Source: Pseudomonadota bacterium (GTDB lineage: Bacteria > Pseudomonadota > Alphaproteobacteria > Rhizobiales > Beijerinckiaceae). From it: DNA of 17,749 nt. The notes under the pieces are model-generated. The model was not told the DNA's origin. It saw nothing but the letters and a program-made list of their open reading frames with translations, and searched no databases. Below, piece after piece: positions 1 through 7,610 of this stretch. Where the stretch lies: assembly GCA_023422485.1 (NCBI GenBank), contig JAGTAM010000706.1, forward strand, positions 1-17,749, given 5' to 3'. The translations under genes were made by a program, and so were the position numbers. Every line of letters begins with the position of its first letter. Position 1 is the stretch's first letter.

Positions 1-2
1 GT

Positions 3-347
3 GGCGGTCTCCTCCTGCTGCCGCGGTGGATCGGACCTCAGGGCGTCGCCGTCGCGCAGACGCTCGGTCTCGTTTCGGCGGTCGTCGTGCTCGGCCTGAG
101 GGCGCTGACGGGAACCGGGCGCTTGCCCCTGCCGGGGCGCGACCTCGCCCTCACCGCGGGCGCCTGCCTCGCCATGGTTCTGGCGGTGCTGCCCTTCCGC
201 GGCCTCGAACCGGCGCTGGCCCTGCCGGCCTGCATCGGCGCCGGGGTCGTGGTCTACGGCGCGCTGGTCTGGTTCCTCGACATCGCGGGACTGCGCACGG
301 TGGTGCGGGAGCGCTTTCCGAAACGCCTTCCCGCATCCGCCCGTTGA
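3..347 (+). CDS. Polysaccharide flippase-like membrane protein, C-terminal part (partial)
   Basis: The frame is open from base 3 to a TGA at 345-347 and gives 114 residues with no start inside the window, so the gene begins upstream. The product is almost entirely hydrophobic. I see about three or four membrane helices separated by short arginine-rich loops, ending in a basic tail (FPKRLPASAR). The pattern resembles the C-terminal helices of MOP/MATE-superfamily flippases (Wzx/MurJ-like lipopolysaccharide or oligosaccharide exporters), but no diagnostic motif falls in this fragment. A role in moving lipid-linked sugars across the inner membrane is therefore an inference. Other polytopic membrane proteins remain possible. 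That the fragment is a real coding region is more certain than its function. Confidence 0.6.
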   Translation, partial: GGLLLLPRWIGPQGVAVAQTLGLVSAVVVLGLRALTGTGRLPLPGRDLALTAGACLAMVLAVLPFRGLEPALALPACIGAGVVVYGALVWFLDIAGLRTVVRERFPKRLPASAR

Positions 348-349
348 GA

Positions 350-379
350 CGGACGCACAAACGTCCGGTCACTGACCGG
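350..379. promoter_or_regulatory. Two overlapping inverted repeats upstream of glcE
   Basis: A six-base stem, CGGACG (350-355) with CGTCCG (362-367) around six unpaired bases, overlaps a near-perfect palindrome, CCGGTCACTGACCGG (365-379, seven-base arms around one central base). The site lies just after the flippase stop and about 135 bases before glcE. No T-run follows, so a classical terminator is unlikely. The palindrome has the size and symmetry of an operator for a dimeric regulator; which one cannot be told from sequence. Confidence 0.35.
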
Positions 380-513
380 TCTCTCAAGCGACGATGCCAC
401 CGCCGGAGTTTGGCGAGAGACACGCAGGTCCGCTTGCCAGGCTCGTCCAATCGGGGTTTGAGTCCGGACGCGCTTTCAAAGAACGCCCATAAGAAACCCG
501 CGGGACGGAAACG

Positions 514-1704
514 ATGACCTCATACGCGCCGGCCAGTGAGCAGGAGGCGGCTGCCATCGTCGCGCAGGCGGCCGGCCGCTCGGAACCGCTGCGGCTCGTC
601 GGCGGCGGCACGAAGGCGGCGTTCGGACGTCCGCCCCAGGACGAGGCGACGCTCTCCGCCACAGGGCTCACCGGCATCACCCTGTACGAGCCGGCCGAGA
701 TGGTCGTCGCCGCCCGCGCCGGCACGCCGCTCGCCGAGGTGGAGGCCCTGCTGGCCGAGCGCGGACAGATGCTGCCCTTCGAGCCGATGGATCACCGCCC
801 GCTCCTCGGTTCCTCCGGCGAGCCGACCTTCGGTGCGGTGGCGGCGGCCAACAATTCCGGGCCGCGGCGCATCAATGCGGGCGCGGCCCGCGACAGCCTG
901 ATCGGCGTGCGCTTTGTCAACGGCCGCGGCCAGGCGATCAAGTCCGGCGGGCGGGTGATGAAGAACGTCACCGGCCTCGACCTCGTGAAGCTGATGGCCG
1001 GCTCCTGGGGCACCCTCGGCCTGCTGACGGAGGTCACCTTCAAGGTGCTGCCGGTGCAGGAGCAGGTCACGACGCTGGTCCTGCCGGGCCTCGACGATGC
1101 GACGGCCGTCGAGGCGCTCGCCGCCGCCCTCGGCTCGCCGTTCGAGCTGACCGGCGCCGCCCACCTGCCCGGCGGAGTCGGCGGCGGCGAGCCGCGCACC
1201 CTGATGCGCGTCGAGGGTTTTTCGAAGTCGGTGGATTATCGCCTCGGCGAGCTGCGCCGGTTGCTGCGCCGTTACGGCGAGGCGCATAGCGTCGAGGGCG
1301 AGGCCAGTGCCGCGCTCTGGCGTGCCGTGCGCGACGCGACGCCGCTGGCCGAGCCGCGAGAGGCGGCGATCTGGCGGATCTCCACCGCTCCGACCCGCGG
1401 ACCGGCGGTCACTGCGGCGATCGGGGCCGGGCTCGCCGCGCGCTGGTTCTACGATTGGGGCGGCGGCCTGATCTGGCTCGCCACCGACCCTGCGGACGAT
1501 GCCGGTGCCGCCGTGATCCGCGCCGCCGTGAAGGCGGCCGGGAGCGGCCATGCGACGCTGGTGCGCGCGCCCGAGACCCTGCGCGCCGCGGTCCCCGTCT
1601 TCGAGCCGCTGTCCGAGCCGCTGATGCGGATCACCGCCGGCATCAAGGCCGCGCATGATCCGGCCGGCATCTTCAATCCCGGCCGGATGTATGCCGGCGT
1701 CTGA
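514..1704 (+). CDS. glcE: Glycolate oxidase subunit GlcE (FAD-binding)
   Basis: GlcE is the FAD-binding subunit that works with GlcD and the iron-sulfur subunit GlcF to oxidise glycolate to glyoxylate at the membrane. The 396-residue product has the PCMH-type FAD domain in its first 180 residues: GGGTK at 30-34, the NNSGPRRINAG segment at 113-123 and the SGGRVMKNVTGLDLVKLMAG segment at about 144-163, followed by a GTLGLLTEVTFKVLP stretch. These match GlcE rather than the longer GlcD. The C-terminus has the FNPGRMY-type ending usual in the family. Length is near or slightly above that of typical GlcE proteins. The ATG follows a purine-rich stretch (GGGACGGAAACG). Neither glcD nor glcF is next to it: a flippase fragment lies upstream and pit is convergent downstream, 12 bases away. 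Confidence 0.92.
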   Translation: MTSYAPASEQEAAAIVAQAAGRSEPLRLVGGGTKAAFGRPPQDEATLSATGLTGITLYEPAEMVVAARAGTPLAEVEALLAERGQMLPFEPMDHRPLLGSSGEPTFGAVAAANNSGPRRINAGAARDSLIGVRFVNGRGQAIKSGGRVMKNVTGLDLVKLMAGSWGTLGLLTEVTFKVLPVQEQVTTLVLPGLDDATAVEALAAALGSPFELTGAAHLPGGVGGGEPRTLMRVEGFSKSVDYRLGELRRLLRRYGEAHSVEGEASAALWRAVRDATPLAEPREAAIWRISTAPTRGPAVTAAIGAGLAARWFYDWGGGLIWLATDPADDAGAAVIRAAVKAAGSGHATLVRAPETLRAAVPVFEPLSEPLMRITAGIKAAHDPAGIFNPGRMYAGV

Positions 1705-1716
1705 CCGAACGCCGCG

Positions 1717-3360
1717 TCAGAACACGAACCGCAACCCGGCGTAGAGCAGGCCGGCCAGGGTGATCGCCGCCGGCAGGGTCAGGAGCCACGCGGCGGCGAG
1801 GTTGCGCACCGTGGCCAATTGCAGGCCGGAACCGTTGGCGGCCATGGTGCCGGCGACGCCGCTCGACAGGATGTGGGTGGTCGAGACCGGCAGACCGTAG
1901 GCCTCCGCCAATCCGATGGTGCCCGCCGCGGTGATCTCGGCGGAGGCACCCTGGGCATAGGTCAGGTGCTTCTTGCCGATGCGGCTGCCGACGGTGACGA
2001 CGATGCGTTTCCAGCCGACCATGGTGCCGAGGCCGAGCGCCAGGGCGACCGACACCTTCACCCAGGTCGGGATGTAGCGGGTGCCGTCGTTCAGGCTCGT
2101 CTCGTAGGTCTTCAGCGTTTCCGCCTCTTCCCCGACGAACAGCCCTTCGCGCTTCTTCAGGCTGTGGATGGCGTCGGAGGCGAGATACATGTCGTTGCGC
2201 AGGTTCGGCGTCGCCTCCGCCGGCACGTGGCGGATCGCTCCGTATGCCTTCACCTGTGTGGCGATGTCGTTCGAAATCGCGGCGAGCGCCGCGTAGACCT
2301 CCGGCCGGTCGAGATCCTTCTTGCCCGCGGCCTCTGTGATTTGCGTCCGCGCCTCGGCCGGGCTCGGCAGCGGGGCCGCCTCTGCCCGCTTCTGGAAGAC
2401 GGTCCGGGCGCGCTCGGAGACCTGAACGAAGCCGGGCGTCGATGCCTCCGACATCGTTCGGTTGAGCGCGTAGGCGGTGGGCGCGGCGCCGATCAGGATC
2501 AGCATGATCAGGCCCATGCCCTTCTGCCCGTCATTGCCGCCATGGGCGAAGGAGACGCCGCCGCAGGTCAGGATCAGCAGGGCGCGGATCCAGAGCGGGG
2601 GCGGCGCGTCGGCCTCGGGCTCCCGGTAGAGGGCGCGGTTGCGGATCAGGAAGCGCATCGCCAGCAACAGCAGGCCCGCCATGACGAAGCCGACGACCGG
2701 GCTGAACAGCAGGGCGCGCAGCACGCTCCACGCCTGATCCCATTGCACGCCGGACGTGTCAGAGCCGTCGGGAGCGAGGAGCTGGTTGGCGAGGCCGACG
2801 CCGAGGATCGAACCGATCAGCGCGTGCGAGGAGGAATTCGGCAGGCCGAGCGCCCAGGTGCCCAGGTTCCAGATGATGGCCGCGATGAGCAGCGCGAAGA
2901 TCATCGCGTAGCCCGCGCTCGAACCCGCCTTGAGCACCAGTTCGACGGGAAGCAGCGTCACCACGCTGTAGGCGACGGCGCCGGTCGAGACGACGACGCC
3001 GAGGAAGTTCAGGACACCCGAATAGACCACGGCAACGGCGGGGGGCAGGCTGTGGGTGTAGATCACCGTCGCCACTGCGTTGGCGGTGTCGTGAAATCCG
3101 TTCACGAACTCGAAGCCGAGCGCGATGAGCAGGGCGAGGCCGAGCAGCGCGAAGGCGCCGATCGCCAGCGGCGGCTGGCCGGCCGCCTGCATGTCGGTGA
3201 CCAGGTTGAACAGCGCGTAGCCGATGCCACCAACGAGCACGAGAAAGAAGAGACCGATTCCCGCCGGATGAGTGCGCCCGCCGAGATTGGGGCCTCGGGC
3301 GGATGGTTCGGCGCGCTCGGCGGCCGAACTGTCGCTCGCCAGGCTGAGAGCGTCTGACAT
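1717..3360 (-). CDS. pit: Low-affinity inorganic phosphate transporter, Pit family
   Basis: This is an inner-membrane phosphate (metal-phosphate) symporter of the PHO-4/Pit family. The frame could begin at 3438, but the ATG at 3360 (MSDALSLAS) has a GAGG motif nine or ten bases upstream and gives 547 residues, somewhat longer than E. coli PitA. The N-terminal family repeat is clear at about 83-102 (FEFVNGFHDTANAVATVIYT) and the second copy lies near the C-terminus (YAQGASAEITAAGTIGLAEA, then GLPVSTTHILSSGVAGTM). A charged loop of about 130 residues sits between the two membrane halves (from about TMSEASTPGF to NDGTRYIP), as in the longer PitA-type members. No DUF47 (PhoU-like) gene adjoins it, unlike the orfA-pit operon of Sinorhizobium. 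It converges on glcE. A candidate Pho box lies about 160 bases upstream of the start. Confidence 0.93.
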   Translation of the reverse strand: MSDALSLASDSSAAERAEPSARGPNLGGRTHPAGIGLFFLVLVGGIGYALFNLVTDMQAAGQPPLAIGAFALLGLALLIALGFEFVNGFHDTANAVATVIYTHSLPPAVAVVYSGVLNFLGVVVSTGAVAYSVVTLLPVELVLKAGSSAGYAMIFALLIAAIIWNLGTWALGLPNSSSHALIGSILGVGLANQLLAPDGSDTSGVQWDQAWSVLRALLFSPVVGFVMAGLLLLAMRFLIRNRALYREPEADAPPPLWIRALLILTCGGVSFAHGGNDGQKGMGLIMLILIGAAPTAYALNRTMSEASTPGFVQVSERARTVFQKRAEAAPLPSPAEARTQITEAAGKKDLDRPEVYAALAAISNDIATQVKAYGAIRHVPAEATPNLRNDMYLASDAIHSLKKREGLFVGEEAETLKTYETSLNDGTRYIPTWVKVSVALALGLGTMVGWKRIVVTVGSRIGKKHLTYAQGASAEITAAGTIGLAEAYGLPVSTTHILSSGVAGTMAANGSGLQLATVRNLAAAWLLTLPAAITLAGLLYAGLRFVF

Positions 3361-3520
3361 CTGAACCTCGAAGAACTTCGACGGGGGCGATCGGTAGAAG
3401 TCGGCATCGATACAGGCCGGTCCTCGCTCGCCAGCCATCGACTACAGGTGACGAGGCAGCATCTGCCACCGCAACGGACCCACCGCCGAGCTTACAAATG
3501 TTGGTGAGCCGTGCGGTTCC

Positions 3521-3538
3521 GTGAATTTTTAATGACAG
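3521..3538 (-). promoter_or_regulatory. Candidate Pho box upstream of pit
   Basis: On the minus strand this reads CTGTCAT-TAAA-AATTCAC. The first half matches the PhoB half-site CTGTCAT perfectly. The spacer is four bases and AT-rich as expected, and the second half matches four of seven positions (the TCAC end). It lies about 160 bases upstream of the pit ATG. No good -10 hexamer follows at the distance usual for PhoB activation. In Sinorhizobium meliloti pit is repressed through PhoB, so a repressing role is as likely as an activating one. Confidence 0.45.
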
Positions 3539-3602
3539 TTGGAGCGGTCGCTTCGGGCAGATGTCTCGAAGCTTTGAGATGTCGTCTCTCAATCCCTATC
3601 AG

Positions 3603-3626
3603 AATTGACTCGAAGATAAATTGACG
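3603..3626 (+). repeat. Direct repeat AATTGAC, 16-base period
   Basis: AATTGACT (3603-3610) and AATTGACG (3619-3626) are spaced 16 bases start to start in the otherwise GC-rich leader of the downstream small gene. Each copy contains a TTGAC that could act as a -35 element, but no matching -10 is evident 16-18 bases after either one. It may be a two-site regulator target or chance. Confidence 0.3.
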
Positions 3627-3694
3627 CTCGTTCCGATCGCGGTGACCCGCGGCAGGCGGGACGCGGCAGGCCGGATCGTCGTAGAACGTCCTCC

Positions 3695-3904
3695 ATGTTG
3701 ACGCTCGCGCTCTCACTTGCCCTGCTCGTCGTGTTGGTCCTCATCATCGTCCGGCGGCGGAACCTTACCATCCTGATGAGTATCGGCAGCCTGATCGCGG
3801 CACTGCTTGCCATGCTCTTGCTTCAGGATCTCGGCCTCCTGCCCGGCTCGCAGGGGCCGCTGACCCATACCCGGCCGCAGACCGTGGACGACTTGCGCCG
3901 TTGA
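3695..3904 (+). CDS. Small membrane protein of unknown function
   Basis: This 69-residue protein has two predicted membrane helices, at about residues 2-19 (a run of leucines and valines) and 27-47, separated by a basic RRRN turn. A short polar tail (HTRPQTVDDLRR) follows. I do not recognise the family. The ATG has no strong ribosome site, since only CGTCCTCC precedes it. The hydrophobic pattern makes chance unlikely: a random frame in this GC-rich DNA would be full of arginine and proline. It is the first of three small membrane or exported proteins ahead of glpD, separated from the next by 105 bases. A different start nearby cannot be excluded. Confidence 0.55.
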   Translation: MLTLALSLALLVVLVLIIVRRRNLTILMSIGSLIAALLAMLLLQDLGLLPGSQGPLTHTRPQTVDDLRR

Positions 3905-4009
3905 CGGGGCGCCGATGCAAGGCTTGGCTAGGGAACTCTCCCGGCCTTCGCGCGTCTGCCGCGAGGAGCCCGGCTTTTCCGCCGAGCCCCGACGGATTGG
4001 AGCCTGCCC

Positions 4010-4195
4010 TTGCGCAACCTTCTCCTGCTTCTGATCCTGATCGCAGGCGGTTTCGTCCTGACGGCCATGTACGTCGCGCCGAAGCAGCCCGAGTTGCGCG
4101 GCTGGTACGAGACCAACGCTTGCCCGTATCTCGACCAGATCAGCCCGAAGATCTGCGAGCCGATCCGTGCCGCGAAGGGCACGGACCGGACCTGA
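4010..4195 (+). CDS. Small exported or membrane-anchored protein with a cysteine pair
   Basis: The start is TTG, preceded by GGAG with a seven-base gap, which gives a convincing ribosome site. The 61-residue product begins with a hydrophobic segment (residues 3-20, LLLLLILIAGGF...) that could be a signal anchor. The rest is polar and contains two cysteines, C38 (NACPY) and C49 (KICEP), which could form a disulfide in the periplasm if the tail is exported. No lipobox is present. I do not recognise the family. It ends eight bases before the next small gene, consistent with co-transcription towards glpD. Confidence 0.6.
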   Translation: MRNLLLLLILIAGGFVLTAMYVAPKQPELRGWYETNACPYLDQISPKICEPIRAAKGTDRT

Positions 4196-4203
4196 GAACT
4201 CGC

Positions 4204-4512
4204 TTGCGCCGGGCCTTCGATTGGTTCTTCCGCGATCGGCGCACCGGCGCCGTCGTGATCGGCCAATGGCCGAATGCACCCCTGTGGACCTTCGCCGCGG
4301 CCTCGGCCCTGGAATGGCTGCTCGAGGCGACGATGCCGGGCCTGCCGGCGTCGGTCTTCGCCGGCCTGCGCGTCGTCGCGCTCCTGAGCCTCACCGTCTG
4401 GGCGATCGATGAGATCGCCCGCGGGGTCAATCCGTGGCGTCGCTGCCTTGGGGCCGCGGTGCTGATCGGGATCGTGGTCAGCCTCGGCTTCGGCGGTCTG
4501 GGCCGCTCGTGA
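4204..4512 (+). CDS. Small integral membrane protein upstream of glpD
   Basis: The frame is open from 3901, but the likely start is the TTG at 4204, eight bases after the preceding stop, giving 102 residues. The N-terminus is aromatic and basic (RRAFDWFFRDRRTGAVVIGQ), followed by WPNAPLW and about three membrane helices (roughly 28-45, 50-68 and 80-97). The RDRRTG...QWPNAPLW pattern reminds me of small uncharacterised membrane proteins found in several bacteria, but I cannot name a function. The ribosome site is weak (GAGAA). Its TGA overlaps the GTG start of glpD as GTGA at 4509-4512, so the two are probably translationally coupled. Confidence 0.65.
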   Translation: MRRAFDWFFRDRRTGAVVIGQWPNAPLWTFAAASALEWLLEATMPGLPASVFAGLRVVALLSLTVWAIDEIARGVNPWRRCLGAAVLIGIVVSLGFGGLGRS

Positions 4513-6020
4513 GCGAAGCCTTCGATCTCCTCGTCATCGGCGGGGGCATCAACGGCGTCGGCATCGCCCGCGACGCCGCCGGCCGCGGTCTTCGCGTCCT
4601 GCTGTGCGAGCGGGGTGACCTTGCCGAGCACACCTCGTCCGCCTCGACCAAGCTGATCCATGGCGGCCTGCGCTACCTCGAACAATACGAGTTCCGGCTC
4701 GTGCGCGAGGCGCTGGCCGAACGCGAGCGGCTGATGCGGCTGGCGCCGCACATCATCTGGCCGCTGCGCTTCGTCCTGCCGCACGATGCCGGCCTGCGCC
4801 CGGCCTGGATGCTGCGCGTCGGCCTGTTCCTCTACGACCACCTCGCGCGCCTCAAGGCTTTGCCGCGCTCTCAGGCGTTGCGCCTTGGCCGGGACGGCGT
4901 CGGCGCGCCGCTCCAGAAGCGGCTGACGCGGGGCTTCGCCTATTCCGATTGCTGGGTCGAAGACAGCCGCCTCGTCGTGCTGAATGCGCTCGACGCCGCC
5001 GAGCACGGCGCGGAAATCCGCACCCGCACCGCTGTGGAATCCGCCCGGCGCGAGGCCGGCGCCTGGACCGTCACCCTCTACGATGCCGAACGGCGGCAGC
5101 GGGACAGCGTGCGGGCCCGCGTCGTCGTCAATGCCGCCGGTCCCTGGGTCGGCGAGACCCTGCTGCGCACGCTCGCGCTCGAGGCCCGTCCGAAGGTGCG
5201 GCTCGTCAAGGGTAGCCACATCGTGGTGCGGCGGCTCTACGCTGGCGATCAGGCCTACATCCTGCAGCAACCCGACCGGCGCATCGTTTTTGCCATCCCC
5301 TACGAGCGCGACTTCACCCTGATCGGCACCACCGACGTGGCGCACGAGGGCGAGCCCGGCCCGGTTCGCATCTCGCCGGAAGAGACGCGCTATCTCTGCG
5401 CGTGCATCAACCGCTCGTTCGAGCGTCCGGTCGGCCCGGACGACGTGGTCTGGAGTTTTTCGGGGCTGCGCCCGCTCTACGACGACGCGGCCGCGAACGC
5501 CTCGGCCGTGACCCGCGACTACGTGCTCGAACTCGACCATGAAGGGCCGCCGGTGCTCTCCGTGTTCGGGGGCAAGATCACCACCTACCGGCGGCTCGCC
5601 GAGCACGCGCTGGAGAAGCTGAAGCCGCACCTGCCGGGTATGAAGTCTGCCTGGACCGGCGGCGCGCCGCTGCCCGGCGGTGATATGCCCGGTGCGGATT
5701 TCGACCGCTTCGTCGGGACGCTCGCGGCCAAGTACCCGTTCCTGCCCGAGGCGACCGTCCGGCGCCTCGCCCGCGCCTATGGCACCCGCGCCGCCCTGCT
5801 GCTCGGCGATGCGCGCGCCCCGTCCGATCTCGGCGAGACCTTCGGCGGCGACCTCAGCGCCCTCGAGGTGGACTACCTCGTGCGGCACGAATGGGCGCGC
5901 GCGTCCGACGACATCCTCTGGCGCCGCTCGAAACTCGGCCTGCGCATGGATCGCGAGGGCGTCGCACGGCTCGGGCGCTACCTCGCCGCCGCGTCCGGTC
6001 CCGGATCTCAGCGCCCGTAG
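4509..6020 (+). CDS. glpD: Glycerol-3-phosphate dehydrogenase (FAD-dependent, aerobic)
   Basis: GlpD oxidises sn-glycerol 3-phosphate to dihydroxyacetone phosphate at the inner membrane and passes electrons to quinone. The GTG at 4509 gives 503 residues, close to E. coli GlpD (501). The frame extends further upstream, but residues before this point do not look like the family. The FAD-binding Rossmann motif GGGINGVG is at 11-18, followed by the family signature around 46-60 (STKLIHGGLRYLEQY). Further signatures include NAAGPWVGE, the GTTDVAHEGEPGPV segment, the SFSGLRPLYDD segment and VFGGKITTYRRLAEHALEKL. The C-terminal domain (DYLVRHEWARASDDILWRRSKLGL) is typical. It overlaps the small membrane gene upstream by four bases (GTGA). 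No glpK, glpF or glpR is present in the window. Its end overlaps the convergent GDP-mannose gene by 13 bases. Confidence 0.95.
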   Translation: MSEAFDLLVIGGGINGVGIARDAAGRGLRVLLCERGDLAEHTSSASTKLIHGGLRYLEQYEFRLVREALAERERLMRLAPHIIWPLRFVLPHDAGLRPAWMLRVGLFLYDHLARLKALPRSQALRLGRDGVGAPLQKRLTRGFAYSDCWVEDSRLVVLNALDAAEHGAEIRTRTAVESARREAGAWTVTLYDAERRQRDSVRARVVVNAAGPWVGETLLRTLALEARPKVRLVKGSHIVVRRLYAGDQAYILQQPDRRIVFAIPYERDFTLIGTTDVAHEGEPGPVRISPEETRYLCACINRSFERPVGPDDVVWSFSGLRPLYDDAAANASAVTRDYVLELDHEGPPVLSVFGGKITTYRRLAEHALEKLKPHLPGMKSAWTGGAPLPGGDMPGADFDRFVGTLAAKYPFLPEATVRRLARAYGTRAALLLGDARAPSDLGETFGGDLSALEVDYLVRHEWARASDDILWRRSKLGLRMDREGVARLGRYLAAASGPGSQRP

Positions 6021-7441
6021 ACGTCCTCCAGGCGGATGATGGCGTCCTCGCCCGTGTAGGAGCCGACCTGCACCTCGATCAGTTCGAGCGGGATCTTTCC
6101 GGGATTGGTCAGACGGTGCATCGAGCCGATCGGCAGGTAGACCGCTTCGTTCTCGTGCACGAGGATGATTGAATCGTTGAGCGTCACCTCGGCGGTGCCC
6201 TTCACCACCACCCAGTGCTCGGCCCGGTGGAAGTGCTTCTGCAACGAGAGCCGGCCGCCCGGCGTCACCATGATCCGCTTCACCTGGAAGCGCTCGCCGA
6301 TGTCGATGCGCTGATACCAGCCCCAGGGCCGGTACATCCGCCGGTGGGCGTCTGCTTCCGGGTGCGCCTTCTCGCGCAAGACCGTGACGAGATCCTTGAC
6401 CTTGCCCGACTGCGCCTTGGAGGCGACCAGCACTGCGTCGGGGGTCGCGACCACCACCACGTCGTCGAGCCCGACCACGGTGGTCAGCCCGTCGCCCTCG
6501 CTATGGACGAGGCTGCCTGTCGTCTCCACCAGCTCGACGCGTCCGCGTACGGCATTGCCCTGCGCGTCGCGGTCCAGCACCTGCCAGACGGCGTCCCAGG
6601 TCCCGACATCCGACCATGCGAAGGAGACCGCGAGCACGCCGGCCCGGGTGGTGCGCTCCATGACCGCGTAGTCGATCGAGGTTTTGGGTGCCCGGGCGAA
6701 GGACTCGGCCTGGAGCCGGACGAAGTCGAGGTCGGTGGCGGCGTTGGCGAGCGCGCCGCGGGCGGCCTCCAGCACCTGCGGCGCGTACGCCTCCAGCTCG
6801 GCGATCATCACGTCGGCGCGGAACAGGAAGTAGCCCGAGTTCCACAGGGCGCCCTCCCCGATCAGACGCTCGGCGCCGGCCGCGTCCGGCTTCTCGACGA
6901 AGCGCTCGACCAGGAAGAGCCCCGACGCGTCGGCAAGGGCGCCGCCGGTGCGGATGTAGCCGTACTCGGTCGCGGGCCGGGTGGGGGTGATGCCGAGCGT
7001 CATGATGTGGCCGAGCCGGGCACCGCGGGCGGCCTCTTGCGCGGCTCGCGCGAAGGCGGCGGCGTCCTCGATCACGTGGTCGGCGGCCATCACCAGCACC
7101 ACCGTCTCCGGTCCGCGCTGCGCACCGTGGAGCGCGGCCACCGCTACGGCGGCGGCGGAATCGCGCCGCTCGGGTTCGAGCAGGATGTCGGCACTGATCC
7201 CGCTCTGCGCCAGCTGTTCGGCGACGATGAAGCGGGACTCGGCCGAGGCGATCACGGTGGGCCTTGCGAACACGCGCCCGTCGGCGACGCGGCGGACGGT
7301 GGCCTGGAAGGTCGAGGTTGCGGGATCCACGAGCGGCGTGAACTGCTGCGGCATGCTCTCGCGCGAGGCCGGCCAGAGCCGCGTGCCCGAGCCGCCGCAC
7401 AGGATCACGGGCAGGATTGTCTCGTGGTCTGCCTCGGCCAT
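6008..7441 (-). CDS. manC: Mannose-1-phosphate guanylyltransferase / mannose-6-phosphate isomerase
   Basis: This is a bifunctional type II enzyme (AlgA/XanB/CpsB class) that makes GDP-mannose from mannose 1-phosphate and GTP and interconverts mannose 6-phosphate and fructose 6-phosphate. It supplies precursors for surface polysaccharides. The 477-residue length matches the family (about 478). The nucleotidyltransferase signature GGSGTRLWP lies at 16-24, with FVEKPD and the NSGYFLF segment further on. The C-terminal isomerase cupin (about 360-477) shows RPWGWYQ, GGRLSLQKHFHRAEHWVVVKG and YLPIGSMHRLTNPG. The ATG at 7441 has only a weak purine-rich site (GGGGCTGGG). Its stop codon lies inside the end of glpD on the other strand. 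It is separated from mcmA upstream by 205 bases, so it may have its own promoter. Confidence 0.93.
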   Translation of the reverse strand: MAEADHETILPVILCGGSGTRLWPASRESMPQQFTPLVDPATSTFQATVRRVADGRVFARPTVIASAESRFIVAEQLAQSGISADILLEPERRDSAAAVAVAALHGAQRGPETVVLVMAADHVIEDAAAFARAAQEAARGARLGHIMTLGITPTRPATEYGYIRTGGALADASGLFLVERFVEKPDAAGAERLIGEGALWNSGYFLFRADVMIAELEAYAPQVLEAARGALANAATDLDFVRLQAESFARAPKTSIDYAVMERTTRAGVLAVSFAWSDVGTWDAVWQVLDRDAQGNAVRGRVELVETTGSLVHSEGDGLTTVVGLDDVVVVATPDAVLVASKAQSGKVKDLVTVLREKAHPEADAHRRMYRPWGWYQRIDIGERFQVKRIMVTPGGRLSLQKHFHRAEHWVVVKGTAEVTLNDSIILVHENEAVYLPIGSMHRLTNPGKIPLELIEVQVGSYTGEDAIIRLEDVYGR

Positions 7442-7610
7442 GGCCCAGCCCCGTCGCGTATCGAGAGGCGCCAGCCGGTCGGAAAAATTGCGGGAGCGGC
7501 GAGCGCGAAAATCAGCTCCGCCCTCTTAGCCGATCCACCCGCAGGGCACCACGAGGCGGGCCGACATGCCTGCGATTCAGGTAAATTCCGGCGAAGGCCG
7601 GTTGAGGAAC

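Larger units (their letters stand above)
3361..3694. other. Intergenic region between divergent pit and a small membrane gene
   Basis: This 334-base gap carries the pit upstream region (minus) and the leader of the 69-residue membrane protein (plus). It is visibly less GC-rich around 3520-3625 than its surroundings. It holds the candidate Pho box (3521-3538) and a pair of AATTGAC repeats at 3603 and 3619. I see no additional coding region, no tRNA and no strong hairpin terminator in it. Confidence 0.5.

Noticed and set aside
1819..3357. Long plus-strand open frame of 512 codons across pit
   Set aside because: It is the complement of the pit gene; the translation is rich in Gly, Arg, Asp and His with no hydrophobic core or family motif, while the minus strand is a clear Pit transporter.
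4140..5888. 582-codon minus-strand frame across glpD
   Set aside because: It is an antisense shadow; glpD motifs on the plus strand are decisive.
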